A stretch of 10,561 nt of DNA from Comamonadaceae bacterium (GCA_947454695.1 CANGMW010000067.1:1-10561); one strand, 5' to 3'. Shown: positions 1 to 7,254, counted from the stretch's first letter. Translations and numbers: made by a program. Notes: generated from the sequence alone by a model not told the origin.

Positions 1-534
1 ATTGCCGGCAAACCGGCCGACTACCTTTATCAGCAGCTCCTGAATTTTCGCGATGGCCGGCGCACCTATGCCGCCATGACCCATCTACTGGAATTGCTTT
101 CGGACGACTACCTGCGTGAGATCGCCCGGCATTTTGCAAGCTTGAATTTGCCTTATTCGGCGCCCCAATCCACCAACGCCAGCCCGGCGGTCTTGGACCG
201 GGGGCGGGCGCTGGTTCAGCAGGGGGATAAGTCGCGGCAGATCCCGGCTTGCGTCTCATGCCACGGTGTGGCCTTGACCGGCGTATTACCCGCTGTGCCG
301 GGTTTGTTGGGGCTGCCCCGAGACTACATCACCGGCCAGCTCGGTGCCTGGCGCAACGGCAAACGTCGCGCCAACCCGCCGGATTGCATGCATGAGATTG
401 CCCAACGCTTAGAGGCTGACGATGTGAGCGCCCTTGCACAGTGGTTGTCATCGCAAGCCCTGCCTGCCAACACGGCACCTGCCGCCCAACCGCGCCATGA
501 CGCTTCGGTCCATTGCGGTCTGTCCCTGAAATGA
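1..534 (+). CDS. C-terminal part of a dihaem cytochrome c4-like protein (5' end outside window)
   Basis: The reading frame is open from base 1 and ends at TGA 532-534, giving 177 visible residues; the true start lies to the left. The visible part begins inside a first class-I cytochrome c domain, with the C4-like signature of a YLYQQLLNFRDG stretch, then a Met in AAMTHLLELLSDD (likely axial ligand) and a closing helix ending IARHFASL. A second domain follows with the haem motif CVSCH (Cys codons at 250 and 259, His at 262), then GLPRDYITGQL and a Met in DCMHEIAQRL as probable sixth ligand. Two tandem domains of this type are typical of periplasmic cytochrome c4, an electron carrier. The haem motif of the first domain and the signal peptide would be upstream and cannot be seen. 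It overlaps the next cytochrome gene by ATGA, so the two are probably translationally coupled and work in one electron-transfer chain. Confidence 0.85.
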   Translation: MAGKPADYLYQQLLNFRDGRRTYAAMTHLLELLSDDYLREIARHFASLNLPYSAPQSTNASPAVLDRGRALVQQGDKSRQIPACVSCHGVALTGVLPAVPGLLGLPRDYITGQLGAWRNGKRRANPPDCMHEIAQRLEADDVSALAQWLSSQALPANTAPAAQPRHDASVHCGLSLK

Positions 535-1865
535 TGAGTCCCATGAAGAAAGTTTGGCAACGCGCGCTCGGGGTTTTGGTGCTGCTGGCCCTTGGCGTGG
601 CGGGGGGTGTGGCGTGGCTGCAAGCTCGGGACCAAGCTCGCTCCTATGCCTCAGAGTCAGACAAGGCGTCTGCTTTGCCCGCACTGGCTTTGCCTGAACG
701 GGTGGCGCGAGGTGCCTACCTTGCGCGGGTGGGCAACTGCGCGTCCTGCCACACGGCCCGGGGCGGGATGGCCTATGCGGGTGGGCGCGCCATCGGCACG
801 CCGTTTGGCACGGTCTACGCCGGCAACCTCACGCCCGATCCGGAGACCGGATTGGGAAGGTGGTCCGCCGATGATTTCTGGCGGGCCATGCACCATGGTC
901 GTTCGCGCGATGGGCACTTGCTCAACCCGGCATTTCCGTATTCCAGCTTCACACGGGTCCTGCGAAGTGACAGCGATGCTTTGTTTGCCTATTTGCAGCA
1001 ATTACCGGCGGTCGCTCAGGCCAACCGGGCACATGCGTTGCGCTTTCCATTCAATACGCAGTTGGCTTTGACGGTCTGGCGGGCCTTGTACTTCAAGCCT
1101 GCGGTGTTTGAGCCTGAACCCGCGCAGTCAGATGCGTGGAATCGTGGTGCTTATTGGGTCACGGGTCTTGGCCACTGCGCGGCTTGCCATGCCCCCCGCA
1201 ATGGGCTGGGGGCCAGTGTTCGTGCCGACGAATTGGGCGGGGGCATGATTGCCACACAAGGGTGGTACGCCCCTTCGCTGAGTGATGCGCATGAAGCGGG
1301 GGTACTACGGGGCAAACCTCAGGCCATGGTGGACCTGCTGAAGACAGGCCGATCGGGCAATGCCAGTGTGGTGGGCCCGATGGCCGAGGTGGTCTTTCGA
1401 AGCACCCAGTACATGGCCATCGAGGATTTGAACGACATGGTGCTTTACCTGCAATCCTTGTCAAAACCGGCGCTGATTCAAGCGGCCAGCTCCGCGTTCA
1501 GACAGGCGCCTGGCAAGCCGGACCTTCGCTTTACGCAAGGGGAAAAAATCTATTCAACGCACTGCGCGCAATGCCACGGCGAGCAAGGCCAAGGGGTGAG
1601 CGCAATCTACGCCGCCCTGGCCGGCAACCGGGCGGTCACGATGGCCAATCCGGCCAACCTGGTTCGGGTGGTGGTTCAAGGCGGCTTTGCACCGGCCACG
1701 ACCGGCAACCCCCGCCCGTTTGGTATGCCGCCCTTTCGACAGACGCTGGACGACGCGCAAATCGCGGCCGTGTTGAGCTACATCCGCCAAGCCTGGGGCA
1801 ATGAAGCGTCGGCGGTGTCGCCGCTGGAGGTTTTGCAGAACCTCCAAGCGAATGAGGCGCACTAG
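531..1865 (+). CDS. Membrane-anchored trihaem cytochrome c, electron-acceptor subunit of a periplasmic dehydrogenase
   Basis: From ATG 531 the product is 444 residues. A basic start (KKVWQR) is followed by a hydrophobic segment at about residues 12-31, which I read as an uncleaved anchor or signal peptide. Three CxxCH haem motifs follow: CASCH (codons from 738), CAACH (from 1176) and CAQCH (from 1563). This architecture belongs to the family of cytochrome subunits of alcohol, gluconate, nicotinate and isoquinoline dehydrogenases. Features such as NPAFPYSSF, LRFPFN and WRALYF resemble the nicotinate/isoquinoline branch, whose partners are molybdenum hydroxylases (inference from memory of the family). 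Likely axial Met residues are in GPMAEVV (codon 1380) for haem 2 and FGMPPF (codon 1725) for haem 3. ATG 531 overlaps the upstream stop (TGA 532-534). A TTG at 513 and ATGs at 534 and 543 are alternative starts, and none has a clear Shine-Dalgarno. The dehydrogenase itself is not in the window, so the substrate is unknown. Confidence 0.88.
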   Translation: MMSPMKKVWQRALGVLVLLALGVAGGVAWLQARDQARSYASESDKASALPALALPERVARGAYLARVGNCASCHTARGGMAYAGGRAIGTPFGTVYAGNLTPDPETGLGRWSADDFWRAMHHGRSRDGHLLNPAFPYSSFTRVLRSDSDALFAYLQQLPAVAQANRAHALRFPFNTQLALTVWRALYFKPAVFEPEPAQSDAWNRGAYWVTGLGHCAACHAPRNGLGASVRADELGGGMIATQGWYAPSLSDAHEAGVLRGKPQAMVDLLKTGRSGNASVVGPMAEVVFRSTQYMAIEDLNDMVLYLQSLSKPALIQAASSAFRQAPGKPDLRFTQGEKIYSTHCAQCHGEQGQGVSAIYAALAGNRAVTMANPANLVRVVVQGGFAPATTGNPRPFGMPPFRQTLDDAQIAAVLSYIRQAWGNEASAVSPLEVLQNLQANEAH

Positions 1866-1895
1866 GACCCCCATTCAGACCTCTCAGGGTAAACC

Positions 1896-1927
1896 TTGGC
1901 GGTGGGCCTGGCCTAAGTTCATAGAAT
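1896..1927 (+). promoter_or_regulatory. Possible phaR promoter
   Basis: TTGGCG (1896-1901) could serve as a -35 box. CATAGA at 1920-1925 (spacer 18) or the overlapping TAGAAT at 1922-1927 (5 of 6 matches to TATAAT, but spacer 20) could be the -10. It lies in the only gap between the cytochrome pair and phaR, directly ahead of the palindromic sequence proposed as the PhaR operator. The match is weak, and no transcription start can be read from sequence alone. Confidence 0.3.
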
Positions 1928-1930
1928 CTG

Positions 1931-1953
1931 TTGCAGTGCAATAAGCCTTGCAC
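1931..1953 (+). promoter_or_regulatory. Candidate PhaR operator (autoregulatory palindromes)
   Basis: Two perfect interlocking inverted repeats share a half-site here. The first is TTGCA-G-TGCAA at 1931-1941. The second is GTGCAA-N6-TTGCAC at 1936-1953. This gives three TTGCA half-sites within 23 bases, 28 bases before the phaR ATG and just after the proposed -10. PhaR proteins are known to repress their own genes in Cupriavidus necator, and in alphaproteobacteria they bind CTGC/GCAG-type palindromes. A TGC/GCA-rich dyad at this place is what autoregulation would need. That PhaR is the ligand is inference. Confidence 0.5.
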
Positions 1954-1980
1954 GGTGTGGGTCCAATTGAGGAGTTAGCG

Positions 1981-2517
1981 ATGACCAAGAGTAAAAAAGC
2001 AGAAGCCAGCCCCGGTGCCGACCGCGTCATCAAAAAATACCCCAACCGGCGTCTCTATGACACCACGACCTCCACCTACATCACGCTGGCGGACATCAAA
2101 CAGCTGGTGATGAAGCAAGAGGCGTTTGCGGTGCAAGACGCCAAAACCGGCGAGGATCTCACCCGCAGCATCCTGCTGCAAATCATTTTGGAAGAGGAAT
2201 CCATGGGCACGCCCATGTTCACCACGCCGGTGCTGTCCAACATCATCCGTTTTTATGGTCAAACCATGCAGGGCTTCATGGGCGGTTATCTGGAGAAAAA
2301 CATCCAGGCCTTGCAAGACGTGCAAACCCAGCTCACCGAACAGTCCAAGGGCATGACGCCTGAAATGTGGACCCAGTTCATGAACATGCAGTCCCCGGGA
2401 TTGCAAGGGGTGATCACCCAGAATTTAGAGCAGTCCAAAAACCTGTTTGTGCAGATGCAGGAGCAGATGCAAAAGCAAACCGAGCAGATGCTGGGCAGCT
2501 TTGGCTTGAAGCGCTGA
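1981..2517 (+). CDS. phaR: Polyhydroxyalkanoate synthesis repressor PhaR
   Basis: This 178-residue cytoplasmic DNA-binding protein represses phasin (phaP) and its own gene, and it also binds PHA granules and polymer, which releases repression (established for the family). Residues 15-73 (RVIKKYPNRRLYDTTTSTYI, then ITLADIKQLV to LQIILEEE) are the PHB/PHA accumulation regulator DNA-binding domain. Residues 79-112 (MFTTPVLSNIIRFYGQTMQG onward) match the PHB_acc segment. The C-terminal third is Gln/Met-rich and likely coiled coil (about 145-170). ATG 1981 is chosen because GAGGAG at 1969-1974 is six bases upstream and the conserved domain begins soon after. A TTG at 1948 would put translation inside the candidate operator. 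No pha biosynthesis gene is visible nearby. rimO follows after a 43-base gap on the same strand. Confidence 0.95.
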   Translation: MTKSKKAEASPGADRVIKKYPNRRLYDTTTSTYITLADIKQLVMKQEAFAVQDAKTGEDLTRSILLQIILEEESMGTPMFTTPVLSNIIRFYGQTMQGFMGGYLEKNIQALQDVQTQLTEQSKGMTPEMWTQFMNMQSPGLQGVITQNLEQSKNLFVQMQEQMQKQTEQMLGSFGLKR

Positions 2518-2560
2518 GCCATTGGGCGAACAGTGGGACGAATACTGGGACAATAGAGGG

Positions 2561-3946
2561 ATGAGCAATGTCTTATCCCCTACGCCCAAAATCGGTTTCG
2601 TCAGCCTGGGCTGCCCCAAGGCCCTGACCGATTCCGAACTGATCCTCACGCAACTCAGCGCCGAGGGCTACCAAACCAGCAAGAGTTTTGAAGGCGCCGA
2701 TCTGGTGATCGTCAACACCTGCGGCTTCATCGACGATGCGGTCAAAGAAAGTCTGGACACCATCGCCGAAGCGCTGGCCGAAAACGGCAAAGTGATCGTC
2801 ACCGGTTGTTTGGGCGCCAAGGAGGCGCAGGGCGGTGGCAATCTGGTGCGACAGATGCACCCCAGCGTGCTGGCGGTGACCGGCCCGCATGCCACGCAGG
2901 AAGTGATGGATGCGGTGCATACCAATTTGCCTAAGCCGCATGACCCCTTCATTGACTTGATCCCCAACGCTTTCGGCTCAGCCGGTATCAAGCTCACGCC
3001 GCGTCATTACGCCTACCTGAAAATCAGCGAAGGTTGCAACCACCGCTGTACGTTTTGCATCATCCCCTCGATGCGCGGCGATTTGGTGTCGCGCCCGGTA
3101 GGCGATGTTCTGAAGGAAGCCAAGGCACTGTTTGAAGGCGGCGTGAAAGAGCTGCTCGTGATCAGCCAGGACACGTCCGCCTATGGCGTGGACCTCAAAT
3201 ACCGCACGGGTTTTTGGGATGGCAAGCCGGTCAAGACCCGCATGCTGGAGCTGGTGCAAACGCTGGGCGACATGGCCGAGCCCTATGGCGCCTGGGTGCG
3301 TTTGCACTATGTCTATCCTTACCCTTCGGTGGACGACATCTTGCCGCTCATGGCCACCGGCCGGGTCTTGCCTTACTTGGATGTGCCTTTGCAGCACAGC
3401 CACCCCGATGTGCTCAAGCGCATGAAGCGCCCGGCCAGTGGCGAGAAAAATCTGGAGCGCATCCAGCGCTGGCGCGAACTGTGCCCGGAGTTGGTGATTC
3501 GCAGCACCTTCATTGCCGGTTTTCCGGGTGAAACCGAAGAAGAGTTTTCGCACCTGCTCGATTTCATGCGCGAGGCGCAGATCGACCGTGCAGGCTGCTT
3601 TGCCTACAGTCCGGTGCAAGGGGCGACGGCCAATGAACTGCCGGGCATGTTGCCATCGGAAGTGCGTGAAGAGCGTCGTGCCCGTTTCATGGCGGTGGCT
3701 GAAGAAGTGTCCGCAGCCAGGTTGCAGCGGCGTATCGGCGCCACGATGCAGGTTTTGGTGGACTCTGCGCCGGCGATGGGCCGCAAAGGCGGTGTAGGCC
3801 GTACTTACGCGGATGCCCCCGAGATTGACGGCCTGGTTCAGCTCTTGCCGCCCGAGAAAATCAGCAAAACACTCAAAGTGGGGGAGTTCACCCGCGCGCG
3901 CATCGTGGGCACACAGGGTCACGATCTGGTGGCTGTGCCCGTTTAA
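2561..3946 (+). CDS. rimO: Ribosomal protein uS12 methylthiotransferase RimO
   Basis: RimO is a radical SAM enzyme that adds a methylthio group to a conserved Asp of ribosomal protein S12. The 461-residue product has the full family layout. An N-terminal methylthiotransferase domain carries the three cysteines of the auxiliary 4Fe-4S cluster (C18 in SLGCPKA, C54 in VNTCGF, C83 in VTGCLG). The radical SAM core has C159-x3-C163-x2-C166 in EGCNHRCTFCIIPSMRG. The C-terminal TRAM domain spans about residues 385-461 (TMQVLVDS to LVAVPV). SLGCPKALTDSE is characteristic of RimO rather than MiaB. ATG 2561 fits the usual family start. AGAGGG abuts it too closely to be ideal, and GGGAC at 2547 is an alternative ribosome site. 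A TTG at 2522 would add 13 atypical residues. It probably shares a transcript with phaR. No terminator with a + strand U-tract follows. Confidence 0.97.
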   Translation: MSNVLSPTPKIGFVSLGCPKALTDSELILTQLSAEGYQTSKSFEGADLVIVNTCGFIDDAVKESLDTIAEALAENGKVIVTGCLGAKEAQGGGNLVRQMHPSVLAVTGPHATQEVMDAVHTNLPKPHDPFIDLIPNAFGSAGIKLTPRHYAYLKISEGCNHRCTFCIIPSMRGDLVSRPVGDVLKEAKALFEGGVKELLVISQDTSAYGVDLKYRTGFWDGKPVKTRMLELVQTLGDMAEPYGAWVRLHYVYPYPSVDDILPLMATGRVLPYLDVPLQHSHPDVLKRMKRPASGEKNLERIQRWRELCPELVIRSTFIAGFPGETEEEFSHLLDFMREAQIDRAGCFAYSPVQGATANELPGMLPSEVREERRARFMAVAEEVSAARLQRRIGATMQVLVDSAPAMGRKGGVGRTYADAPEIDGLVQLLPPEKISKTLKVGEFTRARIVGTQGHDLVAVPV

Positions 3947-3993
3947 ATTTTCCGTGGCGGAGGTTGGGGATCATGCGCTCCAAGGGGCGCTGA

Positions 3994-4023
3994 AAACAAA
4001 AACGGCCACTGAGAAGTGGCCGT
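3994..4023 (-). terminator. Rho-independent terminator of the tRNA-Leu gene
   Basis: A perfect 9-bp stem (ACGGCCACT at 4002-4010, AGTGGCCGT at 4015-4023) closes a four-base loop. Read on the - strand it is followed by TTTTTGTTTT (4001 downwards), so it terminates leftward transcription coming from the tRNA gene, whose 3' end is 25 bases away. On the + strand the stem is followed by CATCATTG, not a T-tract, so it should not efficiently stop rimO transcripts. Confidence 0.85.
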
Positions 4024-4048
4024 CATCATTGAAAGAGCGTGTTACGCT

Positions 4049-4133
<85 letters not shown>

Positions 4134-4150
4134 ATTTCAGGAAAGAGAGC

Positions 4151-4179
4151 ATTGTATCAAAAATATCGAGCGAACCGGC
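4151..4179 (-). promoter_or_regulatory. Candidate promoter of tRNA-Leu, overlapping the rnr leader
   Basis: On the - strand TACAAT (4156 down to 4151, 5 of 6 matches to TATAAT) lies 17 bases before the mature tRNA 5' end, which would give a leader of about ten nucleotides. The -35 position at the usual 17-base spacing (4179-4174) reads GCCGGT, which is poor. The AT-rich spacer (GATATTTTTGA) is the most AT-rich stretch in the neighbourhood. A possible rnr start (TTG 4183) is only four bases beyond this element. Confidence 0.45.
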
Positions 4180-4182
4180 GGC

Positions 4183-6459
4183 TTGCTGGAGGAATTTGAA
4201 GGAACGATCCAAGGGCATCGCGATGGCCACGGCTTCATGTCGCGTGACGATGGCGAGCCGGACATTTATTTGCCCCCCAATGAGATGCGGGCAGTCCTGC
4301 ACAAGGACCGGGTCAAGGTGCGCATCGTACGCAGTGACCGCAAAGGTCGCCCCGAGGGTCGGGTGGTCGAGATCATTGAGCGTTCTGATTCGCCCATCAT
4401 CGGTCGGCTGCTGCAGGAAAACGGTGTCTGGATCGTCGCACCCGAAGACAAGCGCTACGGACAGGACATCCTGATCCCCAAGAGCGCCACCGGTTCAGCC
4501 ACGCCCGGTCAAGTGGTGGTGGTGGAGTTGGTCGAACCCCCGGCTTTGTTCGGGCAACCGGTCGGGCGCGTCAAAGAAGTTCTGGGTGAGGTGGATGACC
4601 CCGGCATGGAAATTGAAATCGCGGTGCGCAAATACAGCGTGCCGCATGAATTTTCACCGGCGTGTATCGCGCTGGCGCGAGGATTGCCGGACAAAGTGCG
4701 TCCTGAGGACAAGCGCCATCGCGTGGACCTGACCGATGTGCCCTTGGTGACCATCGATGGTGAAGACGCCCGCGACTTTGACGATGCCGTCTATTGCGAG
4801 CCCGCTGTTCAGGGCAAAGGCAAAGCTGCCATCAAGGGCTGGCGTTTGCTGGTGGCGATTGCCGATGTGAGCCACTATGTGGAGAACGGCAGCGCCATTG
4901 ACATTGACGCCTATGACCGGGCCACCAGCGTGTACTTCCCGCGTCGTGTGATTCCCATGTTGCCGGAGAAACTCTCCAACGGCTTGTGTTCACTCAACCC
5001 GGAGGTTGAGCGCCTGTGCATGGTGTGCGACATGTTCATCACGCCCGACGGCGAGGTGTCGGGCTACCAGTTTTACCCGGCCGTGATGTTCAGTCATGCG
5101 CGCTTTACCTACACCGAAGTGGCCGCCATTCTGGCCAACACCAAGGGGCCGGAAGCGGTGCGTCGCAAGGCGCGTGTGGGCGATTTGTTGAACCTGTCCG
5201 ATGTCTACCACGCCTTGCTCAAAGCGCGGCAAAAACGTGGTGCGGTGGACTTTGACACGGTGGAGACGCAAATCGTGTGCGACGAAAGCGGGCGCATCGA
5301 GAAGATCGTGCCGCGCACGCGCAACGAGGCGCACCGCCTGATTGAAGAGGCCATGCTGGCCGCCAATGTGTGCAGTGCCGACTTCATCGGCCAGAGCAAG
5401 CACGCGGGGCTGTTCCGTGTGCATGAAGGCCCCACGCCTGAGAAAAACGAGTTGCTGCGCAATTACCTCAAGGCCACCGGCGTGGGCATGACGATCAGCG
5501 ATGACCCAACGCCTGGCGAGTTTCAGGCGATTGCGATGGCCACCAAAGAGCGGCCCGACGCACAGCAAATCCACTCGATGTTGCTGCGCTCCATGCAGCA
5601 AGCGATCTACACGCCGATGAACAGCGGGCACTTTGGCTTGGCGTTTGAGGCTTACACCCATTTCACCAGCCCAATTCGCCGCTACCCCGATCTGCTGGTG
5701 CACCGGGTCATCAAGGCCATCTTAGCCAAGACCAAATACCACTTGCCCGCTTTGCCCTTACCGGGTGAGGCGCACGCCAAGCTGTCTAAGCGCATCGAAA
5801 AAAGCGATGCCGCCAAGCTCAAAGCGACGGGGCAAAAACCCAAAAAAGCCAGTGCCGACCAGATGGCCTGGATCGCCGCGGGCCTGCACTGCAGCGCCAA
5901 TGAGCGCCGCGCCGATGAAGCCAGCCGCGATGTCGAGGCCTGGCTCAAGTGCAAGTACATGCGCGAGCACCTGGGCGAGGAGTTCAGTGGCGTGGTCTCA
6001 GCGGCCACCAGCTTCGGCATTTTTGTGACGCTGGACGCCATGTATGTGGAAGGCCTGGTGCACATCACCGAACTCGGCGGCGAGTATTACCGGTTTGATG
6101 AAGCCCGCCAGGAATTGCGCGGCGAACGCACCGGCATCCGTTACGCCATCGGTTCGCGCGTGCGCGTGCAGGTGAGCCGGGTGGATCTGGACGGTCGCCG
6201 CATTGACTTCAGGCTGGTTAATGAGGGCGAGGCCTTGTCGGCGCGTTCCGGCAAAGAGCGTGTCAGTTTCCAGGAGGGGCTGGCGCGCAATGCACCGCGC
6301 GGCTTTAACGGCACGCCGGAGAAGGCCTCTATCAAGCGCGCCCGCAAAGCCGACGCCACGCGTGAGCGGGCACCGCGCACGCCGATTCACGAGCTCAAGA
6401 CGGCGGTGAAAAAAGCCGCTGTCAAAAACAAAAGCCGCAAAACACGGCGCAAACCTTGA
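4183..6459 (+). CDS. rnr: Ribonuclease R (3'-5' exoribonuclease), short N-terminus
   Basis: RNase R degrades structured RNA processively from the 3' end and takes part in mRNA, tRNA and rRNA quality control. From TTG 4183 the product is 758 residues. A cold-shock/OB domain starts at once (GTIQGHRDGHGF, about residues 7-70). The RNB catalytic core carries IDGEDARDFDDAV with metal-binding Asp at 192, 198, 200 and 201, which correspond to E. coli D272, D278, D280 and D281. HFTSPIRRYPDLL is at 493-505. An S1 domain spans about 598-680 (GEEFSGVVS to DFRLVNE), and a Lys/Arg-rich tail covers 680-758. The N-terminal helix-turn-helix of about 80 residues found in E. coli is absent, because the antisense tRNA-Leu gene occupies that DNA. 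No in-frame ATG lies between the tRNA and the OB domain, and the first ATG (4237) would cut into that domain. The start is therefore the least certain part. Transcription may come partly from rimO read-through. Confidence 0.93.
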   Translation: MLEEFEGTIQGHRDGHGFMSRDDGEPDIYLPPNEMRAVLHKDRVKVRIVRSDRKGRPEGRVVEIIERSDSPIIGRLLQENGVWIVAPEDKRYGQDILIPKSATGSATPGQVVVVELVEPPALFGQPVGRVKEVLGEVDDPGMEIEIAVRKYSVPHEFSPACIALARGLPDKVRPEDKRHRVDLTDVPLVTIDGEDARDFDDAVYCEPAVQGKGKAAIKGWRLLVAIADVSHYVENGSAIDIDAYDRATSVYFPRRVIPMLPEKLSNGLCSLNPEVERLCMVCDMFITPDGEVSGYQFYPAVMFSHARFTYTEVAAILANTKGPEAVRRKARVGDLLNLSDVYHALLKARQKRGAVDFDTVETQIVCDESGRIEKIVPRTRNEAHRLIEEAMLAANVCSADFIGQSKHAGLFRVHEGPTPEKNELLRNYLKATGVGMTISDDPTPGEFQAIAMATKERPDAQQIHSMLLRSMQQAIYTPMNSGHFGLAFEAYTHFTSPIRRYPDLLVHRVIKAILAKTKYHLPALPLPGEAHAKLSKRIEKSDAAKLKATGQKPKKASADQMAWIAAGLHCSANERRADEASRDVEAWLKCKYMREHLGEEFSGVVSAATSFGIFVTLDAMYVEGLVHITELGGEYYRFDEARQELRGERTGIRYAIGSRVRVQVSRVDLDGRRIDFRLVNEGEALSARSGKERVSFQEGLARNAPRGFNGTPEKASIKRARKADATRERAPRTPIHELKTAVKKAAVKNKSRKTRRKP

Positions 6460-6491
6460 TTTTTAAACATTGACAACAGGAGACACCGAGT

Positions 6492-7247
6492 ATGTTGGGA
6501 AATAAACAAGTGGCCATCGTGACGGGCGCCGGAACCGGCATTGGACGCGCCGCCGCACTGGCCATGCTCAAGGACGGTTACCACGTGGTGCTTGCGGGTC
6601 GTCGCCCCGAGCCCTTGCAGGCGGTGGCGACCGAAAGCGGCGCGGGTGCGCGTGCGCTGGCCGTTCCCACCGATGTTTCGGACGAAGCCTCGGTGCGCGC
6701 GCTGTTTGACACCACCGTGGAGAAGTTTGGCCGCGTCGATGTGCTCTTCAACAATGCGGGGGTCGGCGCCCCCGCTGTGCCCCTGGAAGAGCTCACGGTT
6801 GCGCAATGGAAAAACGTGGTGGACATCAACCTCACCGGCATGTTTTTGTGCATGCAGCAGGCGTTTCGTGTGATGAAGACTCAAACCCCACGCGGCGGGC
6901 GCATCATCAACAACGGCTCCATCTCAGCGCATACGCCTCGCCCCAACTCCATTGCCTACACCGCGACCAAACATGGTGTGATGGGTCTGACCAAAACCGC
7001 CTCGCTGGACGGCCGGAAATTTGACATTGCCGTGGGCCAAATCGATGTGGGCAATGCCGGCACCGAACTCGCGCAACGCATGACCCAGGGCGTGATGCAG
7101 GCCAATGGCGACTTTGCGTCGGAGCCCCTGATGGATGTCGACGTGGTGGGGCAGTCGGTCTTGTACATGGCCAATCTGCCTTTGGAAATCAACGTGATGT
7201 TCCACACGGTGATGGCCACCAAGATGCCGTTTGCCGGTCGCGGCTGA
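6492..7247 (+). CDS. SDR family oxidoreductase, classical type
   Basis: A 251-residue NAD(P)-dependent short-chain dehydrogenase/reductase whose substrate cannot be told from sequence. The Rossmann cofactor motif TGAGTGIG is at residues 11-18, NNAG at 87-90, a structural Asn in DINLTG at 113, catalytic Ser at about 143 (NNGSIS), and YTATK at 156-160 supplying Tyr and Lys. Arg37-Arg38 after the second strand (LAGRR) would favour NADP(H). Instead of the usual PG after strand six it has GQIDVGNAGTEL, typical of a recognisable SDR subgroup containing SLDGRKFDIA. An AGGAGA at 6478-6483, eight bases before ATG 6492, makes the start clear. It lies 32 bases after rnr with no hairpin terminator between, so it may be co-transcribed with rnr, though no functional link is evident. 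Confidence 0.93.
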   Translation: MLGNKQVAIVTGAGTGIGRAAALAMLKDGYHVVLAGRRPEPLQAVATESGAGARALAVPTDVSDEASVRALFDTTVEKFGRVDVLFNNAGVGAPAVPLEELTVAQWKNVVDINLTGMFLCMQQAFRVMKTQTPRGGRIINNGSISAHTPRPNSIAYTATKHGVMGLTKTASLDGRKFDIAVGQIDVGNAGTELAQRMTQGVMQANGDFASEPLMDVDVVGQSVLYMANLPLEINVMFHTVMATKMPFAGRG

Positions 7248-7254
7248 GCGGGAT

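Noticed and set aside
1948..1980. TTG start giving an 11-residue longer PhaR
   Set aside because: ATG 1981 has a well-spaced GAGGAG. The extension contains the ribosome site itself and overlaps the candidate operator.
2522..2560. TTG start giving a 13-residue longer RimO
   Set aside because: The added residues (GEQWDEYWDNRG) are unlike RimO N-termini, and the family usually starts a few residues before KIGFVSLGC, as from ATG 2561.
2978..3922. Long open frame (314 codons) on the - strand
   Set aside because: It lies fully antisense to rimO, whose radical SAM and TRAM motifs are intact. The His/Arg/Gln-rich translation has no recognisable domain, as expected for a shadow frame in high-GC DNA.
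3975..3990. Hairpin GCGCTC/GGGCGC after rimO as a + strand terminator
   Set aside because: The stem is short with a G-T pair and a tight loop, and it is followed by TGAAAACAAA rather than a T-tract.
4990..5703. Open frame of 237 codons on the - strand
   Set aside because: It is antisense to the RNase R catalytic core, with His/Arg-rich low-information translation and no start context.
6470..6475. TTGACA as a -35 box for the SDR gene
   Set aside because: It is a perfect hexamer, but the matching -10 would fall within or after the SDR start codon at 6492, so it cannot drive a normal leadered transcript.
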